From Porphyromonas sp. oral taxon 275 (GTDB lineage Bacteria > Bacteroidota > Bacteroidia > Bacteroidales > Porphyromonadaceae): a stretch of 64,000 nucleotides of DNA. A model generated the notes under the pieces. It searched no databases, was not told the origin of the DNA, and saw nothing but the letters and a program-made list of their open reading frames with translations. Location: contig NZ_CP072333.1 in assembly GCF_018127745.1 (NCBI RefSeq), forward strand, positions 682,001-746,000, written 5' to 3'. Made by a program: the position numbers and the translations under genes. This document shows, one piece after another, positions 43,590 to 53,000 of the stretch (position 1 is the first letter of the stretch; each line of letters opens with the position of its first letter).

Positions 43590-45476
43590 CTAGGCCTGAT
43601 AGATCTTCATCTGGCAGACGGCGCAGTCGAACTCTAGGCGTAGTCTGTTGCCCTCATGCAGCAGGTACAGCGGTTCGGCATAGGGGAGGGGCTCCTTCGT
43701 CTCACGTATGCAGTAGCCCAGCTCGTGCTTGATGCAGTGCTTGGTGCACATCAGTTCGGCATCCGCCACGGGGCTGAGCTCGAAGGCATCGGCTGCCTCC
43801 GTATAGCCCATAGCCGCATAGTAGGCATGGGCCAGCTGGTTGGCGATGTTCGCGCGGTAGTCGGCCTGCTTCATGCGGCGTGGGGGGACGTCGCTCTGCG
43901 TCTTGGTGCGCATCAGCGGAGTCTTCTCTGAGCTCAGCGGCGTAAGGGCGCTATCCCAGCGCGCGAGGAAGCGCTCGCAGACGGCTCGGCGTAGAGGCGC
44001 CAGCAGCGATACGGGGATGAAGGGCGGGGTGTCCCCGAGCTCGAGCTGCACCTCAGCGGCTAAGAGGTCGGTATCCCCGAGCTTGCTCAGCTCTGTGCGT
44101 AGGCGCTCGGGCTGGTAGCGCTGGGCGGGCTCGAGGCTGAGCTCAAGGACCTGGCTAGCCTCGATCTCGGGCTTGTCAAGGGAGCGCATCGAGAGCTCCA
44201 GTTCGCGCTCATGGAGGCGCAGCGTCAGCGCGACCCTTAGGCGGCGCTCTGCGGTCGGGCCAGCCAGCAGCCGCTCAAAGGCTTGGTCGTAGTTGCGGTA
44301 CACCTCGCTCCCCTCGGGGATCGACTCGCGGCGTGCTAGGAGCAGCTGTCCACGCTCGTCTACCCGATTGACCTTGATGCCCCCGACCTGGCCTGCGGGG
44401 GTGATGAAGAGCAGGCCGTCGCCGTTGCTCATCGCCTGCTTACTCTCGAGGATGAGGCTGCCGCTCTTGCTGCGCTTAGCCTTGCCGAGGTACTCGCCCT
44501 GGCTCTTAGGGGAGTGGACGTTGATGACGGAGGCGTTGGGCTTGCTGGGGGTGGCGTGGTGGAAGAGGTAGGGGGTGAAGCCTCGGTTGAAGCTCTTGTT
44601 GGGGTCGGGCGTGAAGCGATGCTGCACCTCGCCGTAGCTGGCGCGGCAGTAGCGCTCGGGATAGCGTGCGATCAGCTGGTCGAGGAGCTGGCGGTAGTGC
44701 GCGGTGATGTTCTTGACGTAGCTCTCACTCTTGAGGCGCCCCTCGATCTTGAGAGAAGAGGCACCCGCATCCAGCAGCGCCTCCAGCTGGGCCGAGCGGT
44801 TGAGGTCACGCGGGGAGAGGAGGTGCTCGTCCTGGCGTATCTGCTGCCCTGAGGCGTCGATCAGCTCGTAGGGCAGACGGCACTGCTGGGAGCACTCTCC
44901 ACGGTTGGCCGAGCGCCCCGTCAGGGCATGCGAGAGGTAGCAACGCCCGCTATAGCTGACGCAGAGGGCGCCGTGGATGAAGACCTCGAGCGGCACCTGG
45001 GTCACCGCATGGATGCGTCGTATCTGCTCCACATTGAGCTCGCGTGCTAGCACGACCTGCTCGAAGCCCAGCGCCTCGAGGTGCTGGACGTCGCTTGGCT
45101 CCAGCGTGTCGCACTGGGTGCTGGAGTGTAGCGGGATGGGCGGTAGCTTCATCCGCGTGATCCCCATATCCTGAATGATCAGGGCATCCACGCCTGCACG
45201 CCACAGATCCCAGATCATGGCCTCGACCTCGGCGAGCTCCTTGTCGTAGATGATCGTATTGCAGGTGACGTAGATGCGCACCCCGAAGCGATGCGCCTCC
45301 TCAGTGAGCGTCCGTATGTCCTCTAGGGAGACCCCAGCGGCAGCACGAGCTCCGAAGCGAGGCGCACCTATGTATACGGCGTCAGCACCATGAGAGATGG
45401 CTACGCGCGCGGTGCTGAGGTCACGGGCGGGCGCTAGGAGTTCGATCGGGCGTGGGCGTGGGGCTGTCTGCGGCAT
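43590..45476 (-). CDS. U32 family protein (RlhA/TrhP-type RNA hydroxylation)
   Basis: Members of this family (E. coli YdcP/RlhA and YegQ/TrhP) hydroxylate rRNA or tRNA bases using a prephenate-dependent, iron-sulfur system, although first named peptidases. The 628-residue protein has the family start ELLAPARDLSTARVAI, HGADAVYIG, the signature EVFIHGALCVSYSGRCYLS and NRGECSQQCRLPYEL (conserved Cys residues), and a C-terminal region with CTKHCIKHELGYC and CAVCQ. Length and the C-terminal domain favour the RlhA-like type; which RNA is modified cannot be told. It lies 38 bases after upp on the same strand. Confidence 0.85.
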   Translation of the reverse strand: MPQTAPRPRPIELLAPARDLSTARVAISHGADAVYIGAPRFGARAAAGVSLEDIRTLTEEAHRFGVRIYVTCNTIIYDKELAEVEAMIWDLWRAGVDALIIQDMGITRMKLPPIPLHSSTQCDTLEPSDVQHLEALGFEQVVLARELNVEQIRRIHAVTQVPLEVFIHGALCVSYSGRCYLSHALTGRSANRGECSQQCRLPYELIDASGQQIRQDEHLLSPRDLNRSAQLEALLDAGASSLKIEGRLKSESYVKNITAHYRQLLDQLIARYPERYCRASYGEVQHRFTPDPNKSFNRGFTPYLFHHATPSKPNASVINVHSPKSQGEYLGKAKRSKSGSLILESKQAMSNGDGLLFITPAGQVGGIKVNRVDERGQLLLARRESIPEGSEVYRNYDQAFERLLAGPTAERRLRVALTLRLHERELELSMRSLDKPEIEASQVLELSLEPAQRYQPERLRTELSKLGDTDLLAAEVQLELGDTPPFIPVSLLAPLRRAVCERFLARWDSALTPLSSEKTPLMRTKTQSDVPPRRMKQADYRANIANQLAHAYYAAMGYTEAADAFELSPVADAELMCTKHCIKHELGYCIRETKEPLPYAEPLYLLHEGNRLRLEFDCAVCQMKIYQA

Positions 45477-45513
45477 CTATTATGGGCTAGGTGAGGGAGG
45501 GCGGTGTGCTGGG

Positions 45514-46167
45514 CTAGAGCTTCTCGCCGTAGGCTAGGTCGCCAGCATCCCCGAGGCCGGGGACGATATAGGCGTGCTCGTCGAGCTGAGGGTCAATGGC
45601 GGCGACCCAGAGGGTGATGTTGTCCTCGGGGAAGAGCTGCATGAGGTTGTCCACTGCCTGCTGGCTGGCAATGATGGAGACTAGGTGTACCTCGGCGGGC
45701 TTGCCCTTGGTCAGTAGCGCACGATAGGCTAGCTCCATAGAGCTCCCCGTGGCGAGCATGGGGTCTACCAAGAGGAGGGTCTTACCCTCGAGTGCTGGGG
45801 AGGCGATGTACTCGATGAAGATGTCGAAGTTGAGTCTATCCTTGTACTTGCGGTAGGCCGAGACGAAGGCGTTCTCCGCCTTGTCGAAGTAGTTGAGGAA
45901 GCCCTGGTGCAGGCTGAGCCCCGCGCGTAGGATGGTAGCGATGACGACCTGGTCAGAGATCTGGGCACAGCTAGCTACGCCCAGCGGGGTACGTACCTCG
46001 CGCTGCGTGTAGTGGAGTCGCTTGCTCAGCTCGTAGGACATGATCTCGCCGACGCGCTCTACGTTGCGGCGGAAGCGCATGGAGTCACCCTGTACAGTGA
46101 CGTCACGCATCTCGGAGACGAAGTGACAGAGGAGGGAGTTCTCCTCGATGAGGTGTTGGACGCGCAT
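45514..46167 (-). CDS. upp: Uracil phosphoribosyltransferase
   Basis: Makes UMP from uracil and PRPP. The 217-residue product has REVRTPLGVASC, ATILRAGLSLHQGFLNYF and the PRPP loop LLVDPMLATGSSMELAYRAL (at residues about 130-148), ending in the uracil-binding YIVPGLGDAGDLAYG. Length is normal. The segment ENAFVSAYRKYKDRLNFDIFIEYIASPALEGK matches the Bacteroidota type. Confidence 0.95.
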   Translation of the reverse strand: MRVQHLIEENSLLCHFVSEMRDVTVQGDSMRFRRNVERVGEIMSYELSKRLHYTQREVRTPLGVASCAQISDQVVIATILRAGLSLHQGFLNYFDKAENAFVSAYRKYKDRLNFDIFIEYIASPALEGKTLLLVDPMLATGSSMELAYRALLTKGKPAEVHLVSIIASQQAVDNLMQLFPEDNITLWVAAIDPQLDEHAYIVPGLGDAGDLAYGEKL

Positions 46168-46213
46168 AGTGCTTGTGTTCCTTAGTCGGTGAGGGGATAG
46201 GGGGAGCTATACT

Positions 46214-47437
46214 CTATTCAACGTAGAGCACGAGCCCCTTGAGGTATTCGCCCTCGGGGTGATAGATATTGATGGGATGATCCACGGGCTGCGTCAGCTG
46301 GTGCAGGATGCGTACGCGGCGTCCCGAGCTGGCTGCGGCGGTGAAGACCGCCAGGCGGAACTCCTCCTTGGACACCGCCTGAGAGCAGCTGAAGGTGAAG
46401 ACGATCCCGCCAGGGGCTACCTTCTTGAAGGCAAGGGTATTGATCTTGCGGTAGCCCATCAGGGCATTGCGTAGCACCTTGCGATGCTTGGCGAAGGCAG
46501 GCGGATCAAGGATAATCAGGTCATAGGCATCCTGGGGCATCTGCTCCAGGTACTCGAAGGCATCCTGCGTGATGGAGCGGTGACGTGGGCAGTCCTTGCC
46601 GAAGTTCAGCGCCACATGCTCCTCGGTGAGGTACATCGCCTTGGCCGAGCTGTCTAGCGAGTCCACCTGCTGGGCTCCAGCATGGAGGGCATAGATGGAG
46701 AAGCCGCCCGTGTAGCAGAAGGCATTGAGCACGCGACGGCCTGAGGCGTAGTCGGCCACGAGCTGGCGGTTGTCACGCTGGTCGATGAAGAAGCCCGTCT
46801 TCTGTCCCTTGAGCCAGTCGGGGATGAAGCGTATGCCGTGCTCATAGACGGGCTGCGCCTCGCTGTGGCCGATGAGGAAGCCGTCCTCGGCCAGCTCGCG
46901 CAGCTCCTGCGTGGGGAGCGTCGTCTCGGACTTGTAGTAGACGGCCTCTAGGGGGATGGGCGCCGCTTCGCTCTGGTAGACCTCCATGAGGACCTCGGCG
47001 AGCGTCTGGCGGATGAGGTGCATCCCTAGGCTGTGAGCCTGCATCACGGCGGTGCTGCCGTAGACGTCGATGATGAGCCCGGGTAGGCCGTCGCCCTCGC
47101 CATGGACGAGGCGGTAGCAGGTATTGGGGCACTCTGTCCCCTCGGGGCGCAGCAGGTGGCTGCTGACGCGTAGGCGTAGGGCCTCGCTCAGGCGCTCGCG
47201 GTAGAAGGCTCGGTCGATCTCCGTGGAGGGCTCGAAGGTGAGCATACGTACGGCGATGCTGCCCGAGGCGTAGTGCCCGAAGCCGCGGCTGGTGCCGCGG
47301 CTGTCACGTACCTCGACGAGCGAGCCCTCAGTGGGCTGCCCCTCGATGCGGGCTATAGCCCCCGAGAAGATCCAGGGATGGAGGCGCTGTAGGGACTCCT
47401 CCTTGCGAGGATATAGATGTACAGTGGGGTACTTCAT
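46214..47437 (-). CDS. rlmI: Class I rRNA (cytosine-C5)-methyltransferase, RlmI-like
   Basis: SAM-dependent methyltransferase; in E. coli RlmI modifies C1962 of 23S rRNA. The 407-residue protein has an N-terminal PUA domain (PTVHLYPRKEESLQRLHPWIFSGA), a central EEHI-like domain, and a Rossmann fold with the SAM loop VLNAFCYTGGFSIYA, the motif ILDPPAFAKHRK and VFTFSCSQAVSKE with a Cys. The start MKYPTVHLYP was chosen over an ATG ten codons upstream whose extra residues overlap the previous gene. It lies 16 bases after the exonuclease gene. Confidence 0.9.
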   Translation of the reverse strand: MKYPTVHLYPRKEESLQRLHPWIFSGAIARIEGQPTEGSLVEVRDSRGTSRGFGHYASGSIAVRMLTFEPSTEIDRAFYRERLSEALRLRVSSHLLRPEGTECPNTCYRLVHGEGDGLPGLIIDVYGSTAVMQAHSLGMHLIRQTLAEVLMEVYQSEAAPIPLEAVYYKSETTLPTQELRELAEDGFLIGHSEAQPVYEHGIRFIPDWLKGQKTGFFIDQRDNRQLVADYASGRRVLNAFCYTGGFSIYALHAGAQQVDSLDSSAKAMYLTEEHVALNFGKDCPRHRSITQDAFEYLEQMPQDAYDLIILDPPAFAKHRKVLRNALMGYRKINTLAFKKVAPGGIVFTFSCSQAVSKEEFRLAVFTAAASSGRRVRILHQLTQPVDHPINIYHPEGEYLKGLVLYVE

Positions 47438-47453
47438 AGCTGGATGATGGGGG

Positions 47454-48224
47454 CTAGAGCAGGGCAAAGTATACGGGCGAGGGATTGGGCTGCTGACGGA
47501 GCTCGAGGAAGATGCGCAGCGCGGCCCAGGCGTCGAGGGCAGCGTAGTGGATCTGTGCGGGGCTGAGCTCCTTGGCCTCCCAGTTGCTCATCCGGGAGGC
47601 CTTGCTCATGCGCTCCTTGAAGAGGATGGCGTAGATCTTCTGCAGGCCGAGCTCGCGTATGCCGTAGCCGAAGCAGAGCTTCTGCAGCTCGACGAAGGAG
47701 CCGGGCTCGAAGGGGCGCAGACGTCTCAGGCAGCGCACATCGTCCGAGAGGCTCAGGCCGATCTTGAGGATCTTCTCATCCGAGAGGAGGTTCGCCAGCG
47801 CTACGGAGAAGCCGATGAGGTTCAGTCGGAAGAGGTAGCAGTCCGTGGGGGTGGCTATCTGCAGTAGCGATACCTCGTAGCGTATGCCCTGCGTGAAGCT
47901 CGGGCGCGTCTCGGTGTCGATGCCGATGACCTCGTGGCGGCGTATCTTGGCGATGGCCTTGCGTGCCTCCTCCTTGTCGGTGATGACGTGCAGGGGGACG
48001 GGGCACTTAGCCAGGGGGAGTGCCTCGAGTTCGCTCTCGAGGATATGGCTCGGGTAGAGGTAGGGTGGGTGGAGCTGTACCTTGGGCTGCTCCTTGCGGC
48101 GCTTCTGCTCCTTGATCTCGGCTCCCTCTGGGTGCTCGGTGCGCTGGCCCTTGGAGCTGCTGCGCTTGCTGCTTTTAGAGGTACTCTTCGTCCTCTTCGT
48201 TGTCGTCTGCGTAGTCTTCGTCAT
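47454..48224 (-). CDS. 3'-5' exonuclease domain protein (RNase D-like)
   Basis: A 256-residue DEDDy exonuclease: IDTETRPSF (Exo I), GLSLSDDVRCL (Exo II) and HYAALDAWAAL (Exo III with Tyr and Asp), so the active site is complete and it probably trims RNA or DNA 3' ends. There is no HRDC domain, so it is shorter than E. coli RNase D. The first 45 residues are Thr/Ser/Lys-rich and basic; their codons overlap the acidic end of the upstream gene by 50 bases in another frame. Confidence 0.87.
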   Translation of the reverse strand: MTKTTQTTTKRTKSTSKSSKRSSSKGQRTEHPEGAEIKEQKRRKEQPKVQLHPPYLYPSHILESELEALPLAKCPVPLHVITDKEEARKAIAKIRRHEVIGIDTETRPSFTQGIRYEVSLLQIATPTDCYLFRLNLIGFSVALANLLSDEKILKIGLSLSDDVRCLRRLRPFEPGSFVELQKLCFGYGIRELGLQKIYAILFKERMSKASRMSNWEAKELSPAQIHYAALDAWAALRIFLELRQQPNPSPVYFALL

Positions 48225-48762
48225 CTTCTTCTAGTCGGAGGAGCTGGGTGTAGGTGCGATGGAGCGAGGTCAAGGCCTCGAGTAGATGCGCTCCCCAGTA
48301 TTCGCGGAAGTAAAGGATACAGCGCCCGATGGCTGCCGGGAGGGCGCGCTCGTTCTCATCGCGTAGCACCCCGAGGAGGTTGCCCACCTGCTGGTAGACA
48401 TCAGCCAGGTACTCCGAGACGAAGACCGCCAGCGGCGTATCGCTGTACTGCATCTCCTCGCCCTGGCAGGAGAGGAAGCTATCATCCTCGTCCAGCAGGG
48501 AGGCGATACCAAGGCGTATACGCTCGTAGCTCTCCTCGCTGACGAACTCAGGGACTAGGTCCTCCTCCGCATTATATAGGTAGTCGGGCAGTCGGAGCGT
48601 CGCGTAGTAGAGCTGGGGGAGTAGGCTGAGCGCCTGCTCGATGAAGGGGCGCTTCTCTAGGGAGCGTCCCTCGAGTAGGGCGGCTGTCTTCACCCCAAGG
48701 GCAGCAAACTCTAGGACCTCGGTCGTGTAGAGGGTCCCGGTGACTTGTTCCTTTGATTCCAT
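48175..48762 (-). CDS. DUF5063 domain protein
   Basis: A 195-residue, mostly helical, acidic protein of a family typical of Bacteroidota; no function known to me. The N-terminus (TTEVLEFAALGVKTAALLE) and the PFIEQALSLLPQLYYATLRLP block are conserved, and the last 20 residues are nearly all Asp, Glu and Tyr. It overlaps the exonuclease gene by 50 bases and is followed by it closely, so the two are likely made together. TATTTTTG lies at 48778-48771 on the minus strand, so close to the ATG that the mRNA would be almost leaderless. Confidence 0.82.
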   Translation of the reverse strand: MESKEQVTGTLYTTEVLEFAALGVKTAALLEGRSLEKRPFIEQALSLLPQLYYATLRLPDYLYNAEEDLVPEFVSEESYERIRLGIASLLDEDDSFLSCQGEEMQYSDTPLAVFVSEYLADVYQQVGNLLGVLRDENERALPAAIGRCILYFREYWGAHLLEALTSLHRTYTQLLRLEEDDEDYADDNEEDEEYL

Positions 48763-48819
48763 AACGTCTGCAAAAATACCGCTTATTCTGCTAATACTCC
48801 TTGTCCTAGCTCAGCGCCT

Positions 48820-48857
48820 AGGGCTAAGCCCCTTCCTCTCCTGGGGGGCTTAGCCCT
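48820..48857. other. Perfect inverted repeat in the divergent region
   Basis: AGGGCTAAGCCCC (48820-48832) and its exact complement (48845-48857) with a 12-base T/C-rich loop. No T-run follows on either strand and it lies upstream of both divergent genes, so it is not an ordinary terminator; it may be a protein-binding site. Confidence 0.55.
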
Positions 48858-49013
48858 TACGAGCAGCCGAAGAGCCGTATGCAGCTAGGCTCGGGAGCAG
48901 CCTTAGTCTAGGCCTGTGCGGGCAGGCGCACAGGAAGAGGCGGGGCTTCGTCCAAGCCTCCGAGCTCGGGGTGGAAAGCGAGGCAGCGCGGCCAGTGCCT
49001 AGCCCCAGTACCC

Positions 49014-49101
49014 TGAGGGGTATCCCTCGGCCCTCTGACTGGCGTCCCTCAGAGACGGCACGGACGTCCCTCAGCGCCCTCACTGATATCCCTCAGCTAG
49101 C
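49014..49101 (+). repeat. Four-unit 88-bp intergenic element, copy 6
   Basis: Units start at 49014, 49036, 49058 and 49080: TGAGGGGTATCCCTCG, TGACTGGCGTCCCTCA, GCACGGACGTCCCTCA, TCACTGATATCCCTCA. The right flank CTCCCCTTCATCTCTG (49102-49117) resembles that of copy 3. This copy lies between divergent genes. Confidence 0.9.
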
Positions 49102-49336
49102 CTCCCCTTCATCTCTGAGTAGCGACCAAGGATAGCCCAGCCTCGGGCACACTCTAAGGGGTGCAGCATCATAGGGCTGCCCCTAGCTGGTTCCCGAGAG
49201 CTAAGGCCTAAGGTGCCCCACTAGGATGACTTGTCCCCTTCCTTACCTATTATAATAGGGGAGAAGGATCGAGGAGCAGAAGCTGCCTTGCCCCTTGTCA
49301 GCCTCCCGAGGGAGCGGCATAGTGCGCCTATTTGGC

Positions 49337-49344
49337 TATTTTTG
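49337..49344 (+). promoter_or_regulatory. ruvA: Promoter -7 box of ruvA-sprA
   Basis: TATTTTTG, matching TAnnTTTG, 34 bases before the ruvA ATG; the -33 box is not recognisable. Confidence 0.4.
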
Positions 49345-49377
49345 TGCCTACTCAAGGATACGACTAATCTTACCTCT

Positions 49378-50001
49378 ATGATTGCTTACCTCAAAGGACT
49401 ATATACCGAGCTGAGCCCTACGGCTGTGACCGTGGAGTGCGCAGGCGTCGGCTACGCCGTCTCCATATCGCTGACGACCTACTCTGCCCTGATGGGGCAG
49501 CGCGAGGGGCGGCTGCTCATCACGGAGATCATCCGTGAGGACGCCCATCTGCTCTACGGCTTCGCCACGAGCGCAGAGCAGGAGCTCTTCCGTCACCTCA
49601 TGAGCGTCTCGGGTGTCGGGCCCAATACGGCGCGCATCATCCTCAGCTCGTACCCTCCTATGGAGCTCAATAGCATCATCACCCTCGGGCAGATCGAGCC
49701 ACTCAAGGCCATCAAGGGGATAGGCCTCAAGACCGCCCAGCGCATCCTCGTCGACCTGCGTGGCAAGCTCCCTCCCATGGACGAGCTGCCCGCAGACGAA
49801 GCTCGCCCCAGCGGCGCCTCCGCCTCCGCGAGGTCGCGCCAGCAGCCGCTCGATACCGCCACGCCCAGCGAGGCCATCAGCGCGCTCAAGATGCTGGGCT
49901 TCCCCGAAGCTGCTGCGCAGAAGGTCGTACGCCAGCTCATCGCCTCCGATCCCACGATCTCGGTCGAGGAGCTGATCAAGCAGAGTCTCAAGCTCCTCTA
50001 G
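49378..50001 (+). CDS. ruvA: Holliday junction branch migration protein RuvA
   Basis: Tetramer that holds Holliday junctions for the RuvB motor in recombination repair. The 207-residue protein starts MIAYLKGLYTELSPTAVTVEC (OB fold), has the two helix-hairpin-helix motifs (LMSVSGVGPNTARIILS and IKGIGLKTAQRILVDLRGK), an Ala/Ser-rich linker near residues 140-160 and the C-terminal RuvB-binding helices. The ATG at 49378 was set by this conserved start. sprA follows after 5 bases. Confidence 0.96.
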   Translation: MIAYLKGLYTELSPTAVTVECAGVGYAVSISLTTYSALMGQREGRLLITEIIREDAHLLYGFATSAEQELFRHLMSVSGVGPNTARIILSSYPPMELNSIITLGQIEPLKAIKGIGLKTAQRILVDLRGKLPPMDELPADEARPSGASASARSRQQPLDTATPSEAISALKMLGFPEAAAQKVVRQLIASDPTISVEELIKQSLKLL

Positions 50002-50006
50002 AGCGC

Positions 50007-53000
50007 GTGCGTCGGAGCTGCGTCGTCTATGTCGTCTGTCTCGGGCTGGGCCTCGCGCCTAGCTCGCAGCCCTCAGCGGCACAGCGCCTAGCCAGCGCCC
50101 TCGACAGCACCGCCCTGAGCCTGAGCTACCGAGGCGGGCTCCTAGAGCAGCGCTTCGTTTACGATCCCCGCACCCAGCTCTATCTGCTGACCAGCTACGT
50201 CGCAGGGCAGCCTCTCGGCGAGGCCGTGCCCTATACTCGGGAGGAGTATCTGAGGCTACGGGCGCAGTGGGGAGAGGCGCGCTACTGGGCGGAGCTCAAT
50301 AAGGAGGGAGGCGTACGGGCGCAGGGCTTCGACCCGCTCAGCCTCCGTCCGCAGCGGGTCTCGGCGATTGACCGCGCCTTTGGCCCAGGAGGCCTGCAGC
50401 TCACCCTTCAGGGCTCTGTAGAGCTGAGGGGCGGGGTGCGCAGTGTCGTCAATCCCAATCCGCTGCTCAGCCAGCGGGCGCGTCGTCGGGAGGACTTTGA
50501 CTTCGGCGAACAGATACAGGCCAGCCTCGATGCACGCCTCGGGACCCGCCTCGGGCTCAAGCTCCACTACAATAGCAGCTCTACCTTCAGCGTTGACAGC
50601 CGGCAGCTGCGCCTGCGCTATGAGGGCCGAGAGGATGACATCCTGCGCTTCGTCGAGCTCGGGCAGGTCCAGCTCCAGTCGCGCAATCGCCTGATCCATG
50701 GCGGTGGCTCCGCACTTGGACTGCGGGCACAGATGCAGCTGGGACGCCTGACGGCCGACCTGCTGGTGAGCCAGCAGCGCAGCCAGCTGCATACGCTCCA
50801 GACGCAGGGCGGGGTGCAGACGCAGGAGTTCAGCTGCCGCTCCAGTGACTATGATGCCTCGCGGCACTTCTTCCTCTCGGGCTTCTTCCGTGCACGCTAT
50901 GAGGAGGCGCTGCGCCAGCTTCCGCACATACGCTCAGCGGTGCGTATCACGCGTGTGGAGCTCTGGGTGACCAATAGACGCGGCGACTACAGCGCTTCGC
51001 GTAGTCTGCTGGCGCTGGCGCAGCTGGCCGATCCTGCCCGAGGAGATACGCAGCAGCCCCCGCACAACGAGGCGGGCTTGGGCTACCGCAGGCTGAGTGC
51101 CCTACCTCAGCTCCGCATGCTAGGCGGCGTCGAGACGACGCTGGCGGGGACGGGGCTACGCGCTAGCTGGGACTACGAGGCGCTGGAGCATGCGCGACGT
51201 CTCGAGCCCAGCGAGTACACGCTGCAGCCCGAGCTCGGCTACATCAGTCTCAAGACGGCGCTAGCGCCCGACGAGGTGCTGGCGGCGGCCTTCGAGTACA
51301 GCTATGAGGGACGTATCTATCGGGTGGGGGACTTTGCTCGTGGCGATGTGGGGGCTCAGGGTGGGCGCCTCTTCGTCTCGCTCTTGAAGGGGACGGAGCC
51401 GAGCCCCGAGACGCCCTACGGCTCCTTGATGATGCGCAATGTCTACCGCATCGGCTCGGGGACGACGAAGCTCGAGCCTAAGGGCTTCGAGCTCGAGATC
51501 AACTATCAGGATGCCGCTACGGGGCTTAGCCTCCCGTACCTAAGTGAGGGTCCGCTGAAGGGGCAGACGCTTCGTAGCCTCCTCGGCCTCGACCGCCTCG
51601 ACCGTAGCGGGGTGCAGCGCCCCGATGGGCACTTTGACTTTGTCGAGGGCTACACAGTGCGCAGTAGTGAGGGGCTCATCATCTTCCCCACGCTGGAGCC
51701 CTTCGGGAAGACCCTCGAGGGGCTGCTGGGCTCTGAGCCATGGAAGGGGCGCTACAGCTACCCCGAGCTCTACAGCCAGACGAAGGCAGAGGCTGCGCGC
51801 GTGACGGCTAAGGACAGATACCAGCTGCGGGTGCGCTACGAGGGACGTACCCTCGGGGAACTCGACCTCGGGCGCCGTGAGGTAGACCCCGAGTCCCTGC
51901 GTCTACGTGCTGCAGGGCAGGAGCTGAAGCCCGGAGTTGACTACCTCCTCGACGCCAGCGCGGGTAAGGTACGCATCCTCAACCAGCAGCTCCTCGAGAG
52001 CAATACGCCCATAGAGGTCTCGCTGCAAGGCGCAGCCGAGCAGGCGATGACGCGCCGCAACCTCGTGGGGCTGGAGCTAAACTACGAGCTCAGCAAGCAG
52101 CTGAAGCTGGGCGCGACCCTCATGCACCTCAGCGAGCAGCCTGGGAGCAGTCGCCTCCGGGTGGGGCAGGAGCTGCTGCGCAATACCATGTGGGGCGCGC
52201 ATCTGAGCTACGAGGCCGAGAGCATGCGCCTGACTGACTGGCTCAATAAGCTCAGCTGGGGGCACTTCACCGTCCCCTCTCGCATCCAGCTGACGGGGCA
52301 GTTCGCTCAGCTCCACGCGGGGACGGGGACGGACGGCTATGATGATGGGGCGAGCAGCTTGGATGACTTCGAGCAGGCACGTAGCGGCATCGACCTGATG
52401 AACCCGATGAGCTGGCACCTCGCCGCTACCCCCGTGACGCTCAGCCCGCGCTTGGGGCAGGGGCTGGCGCAGAACGGCGAGCGGGCACTGCTCTCGTGGT
52501 TCAGCATCGACCCGATATTCTCGCAGCACCGCAGCAGCCAGACCCCCGCCTACATACGCAACAACCCCGACCTCGTCAGCAACCACTTCGTCCGCGACGT
52601 GCTGAGCTCGGAGCTCTATCCCTACCGTGAGCAGCTCCTCAGCCAGGCGAGCTATCTCCCGACGCTCTCCCTAAGCTATTACCCCAGGGAGCGCGGCCCC
52701 TACAACCTCAATGCCGCAGCCCTCACCACCGAGGGCTATATCGCCGAGCCCGAGCGCAGCTGGGCCGGGATCACACGGAGGGTAGACCAGACGGACTTCG
52801 ACCAGGCGGGTATTGACTACCTCGAGTGCTGGCTGATGGATCCTTTCGTCTATGAGCCTACAGCACGTGGCGGCTCGCTCTTCATCAACCTCGGGGAGAT
52901 CTCGGAGGATGTCCTTCCCGATGGCTACAAGGCCTATGAGAACGGCCTCCCGCTGACCGATGATCCCGCCTCGACGCGCAGCACGCTCTGGGGGCGCGTC

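Larger units (their letters stand above)
48763..49377. other. Gene-free divergent region between the DUF5063 gene and ruvA
   Basis: 615 bases with a 13-bp hairpin (48820-48857), a GC-rich stretch, the four-unit element (49014-49101) and the ruvA -7 box (49337-49344). I see no believable gene in it. Confidence 0.6.

Noticed and set aside
11094..48809. Identical 16 bases ATACTCCTTGTCCTAG at 11094-11109 and 48794-48809
   Set aside because: One 16-base match between two places in 64 kb is near chance expectation and the surroundings do not align.
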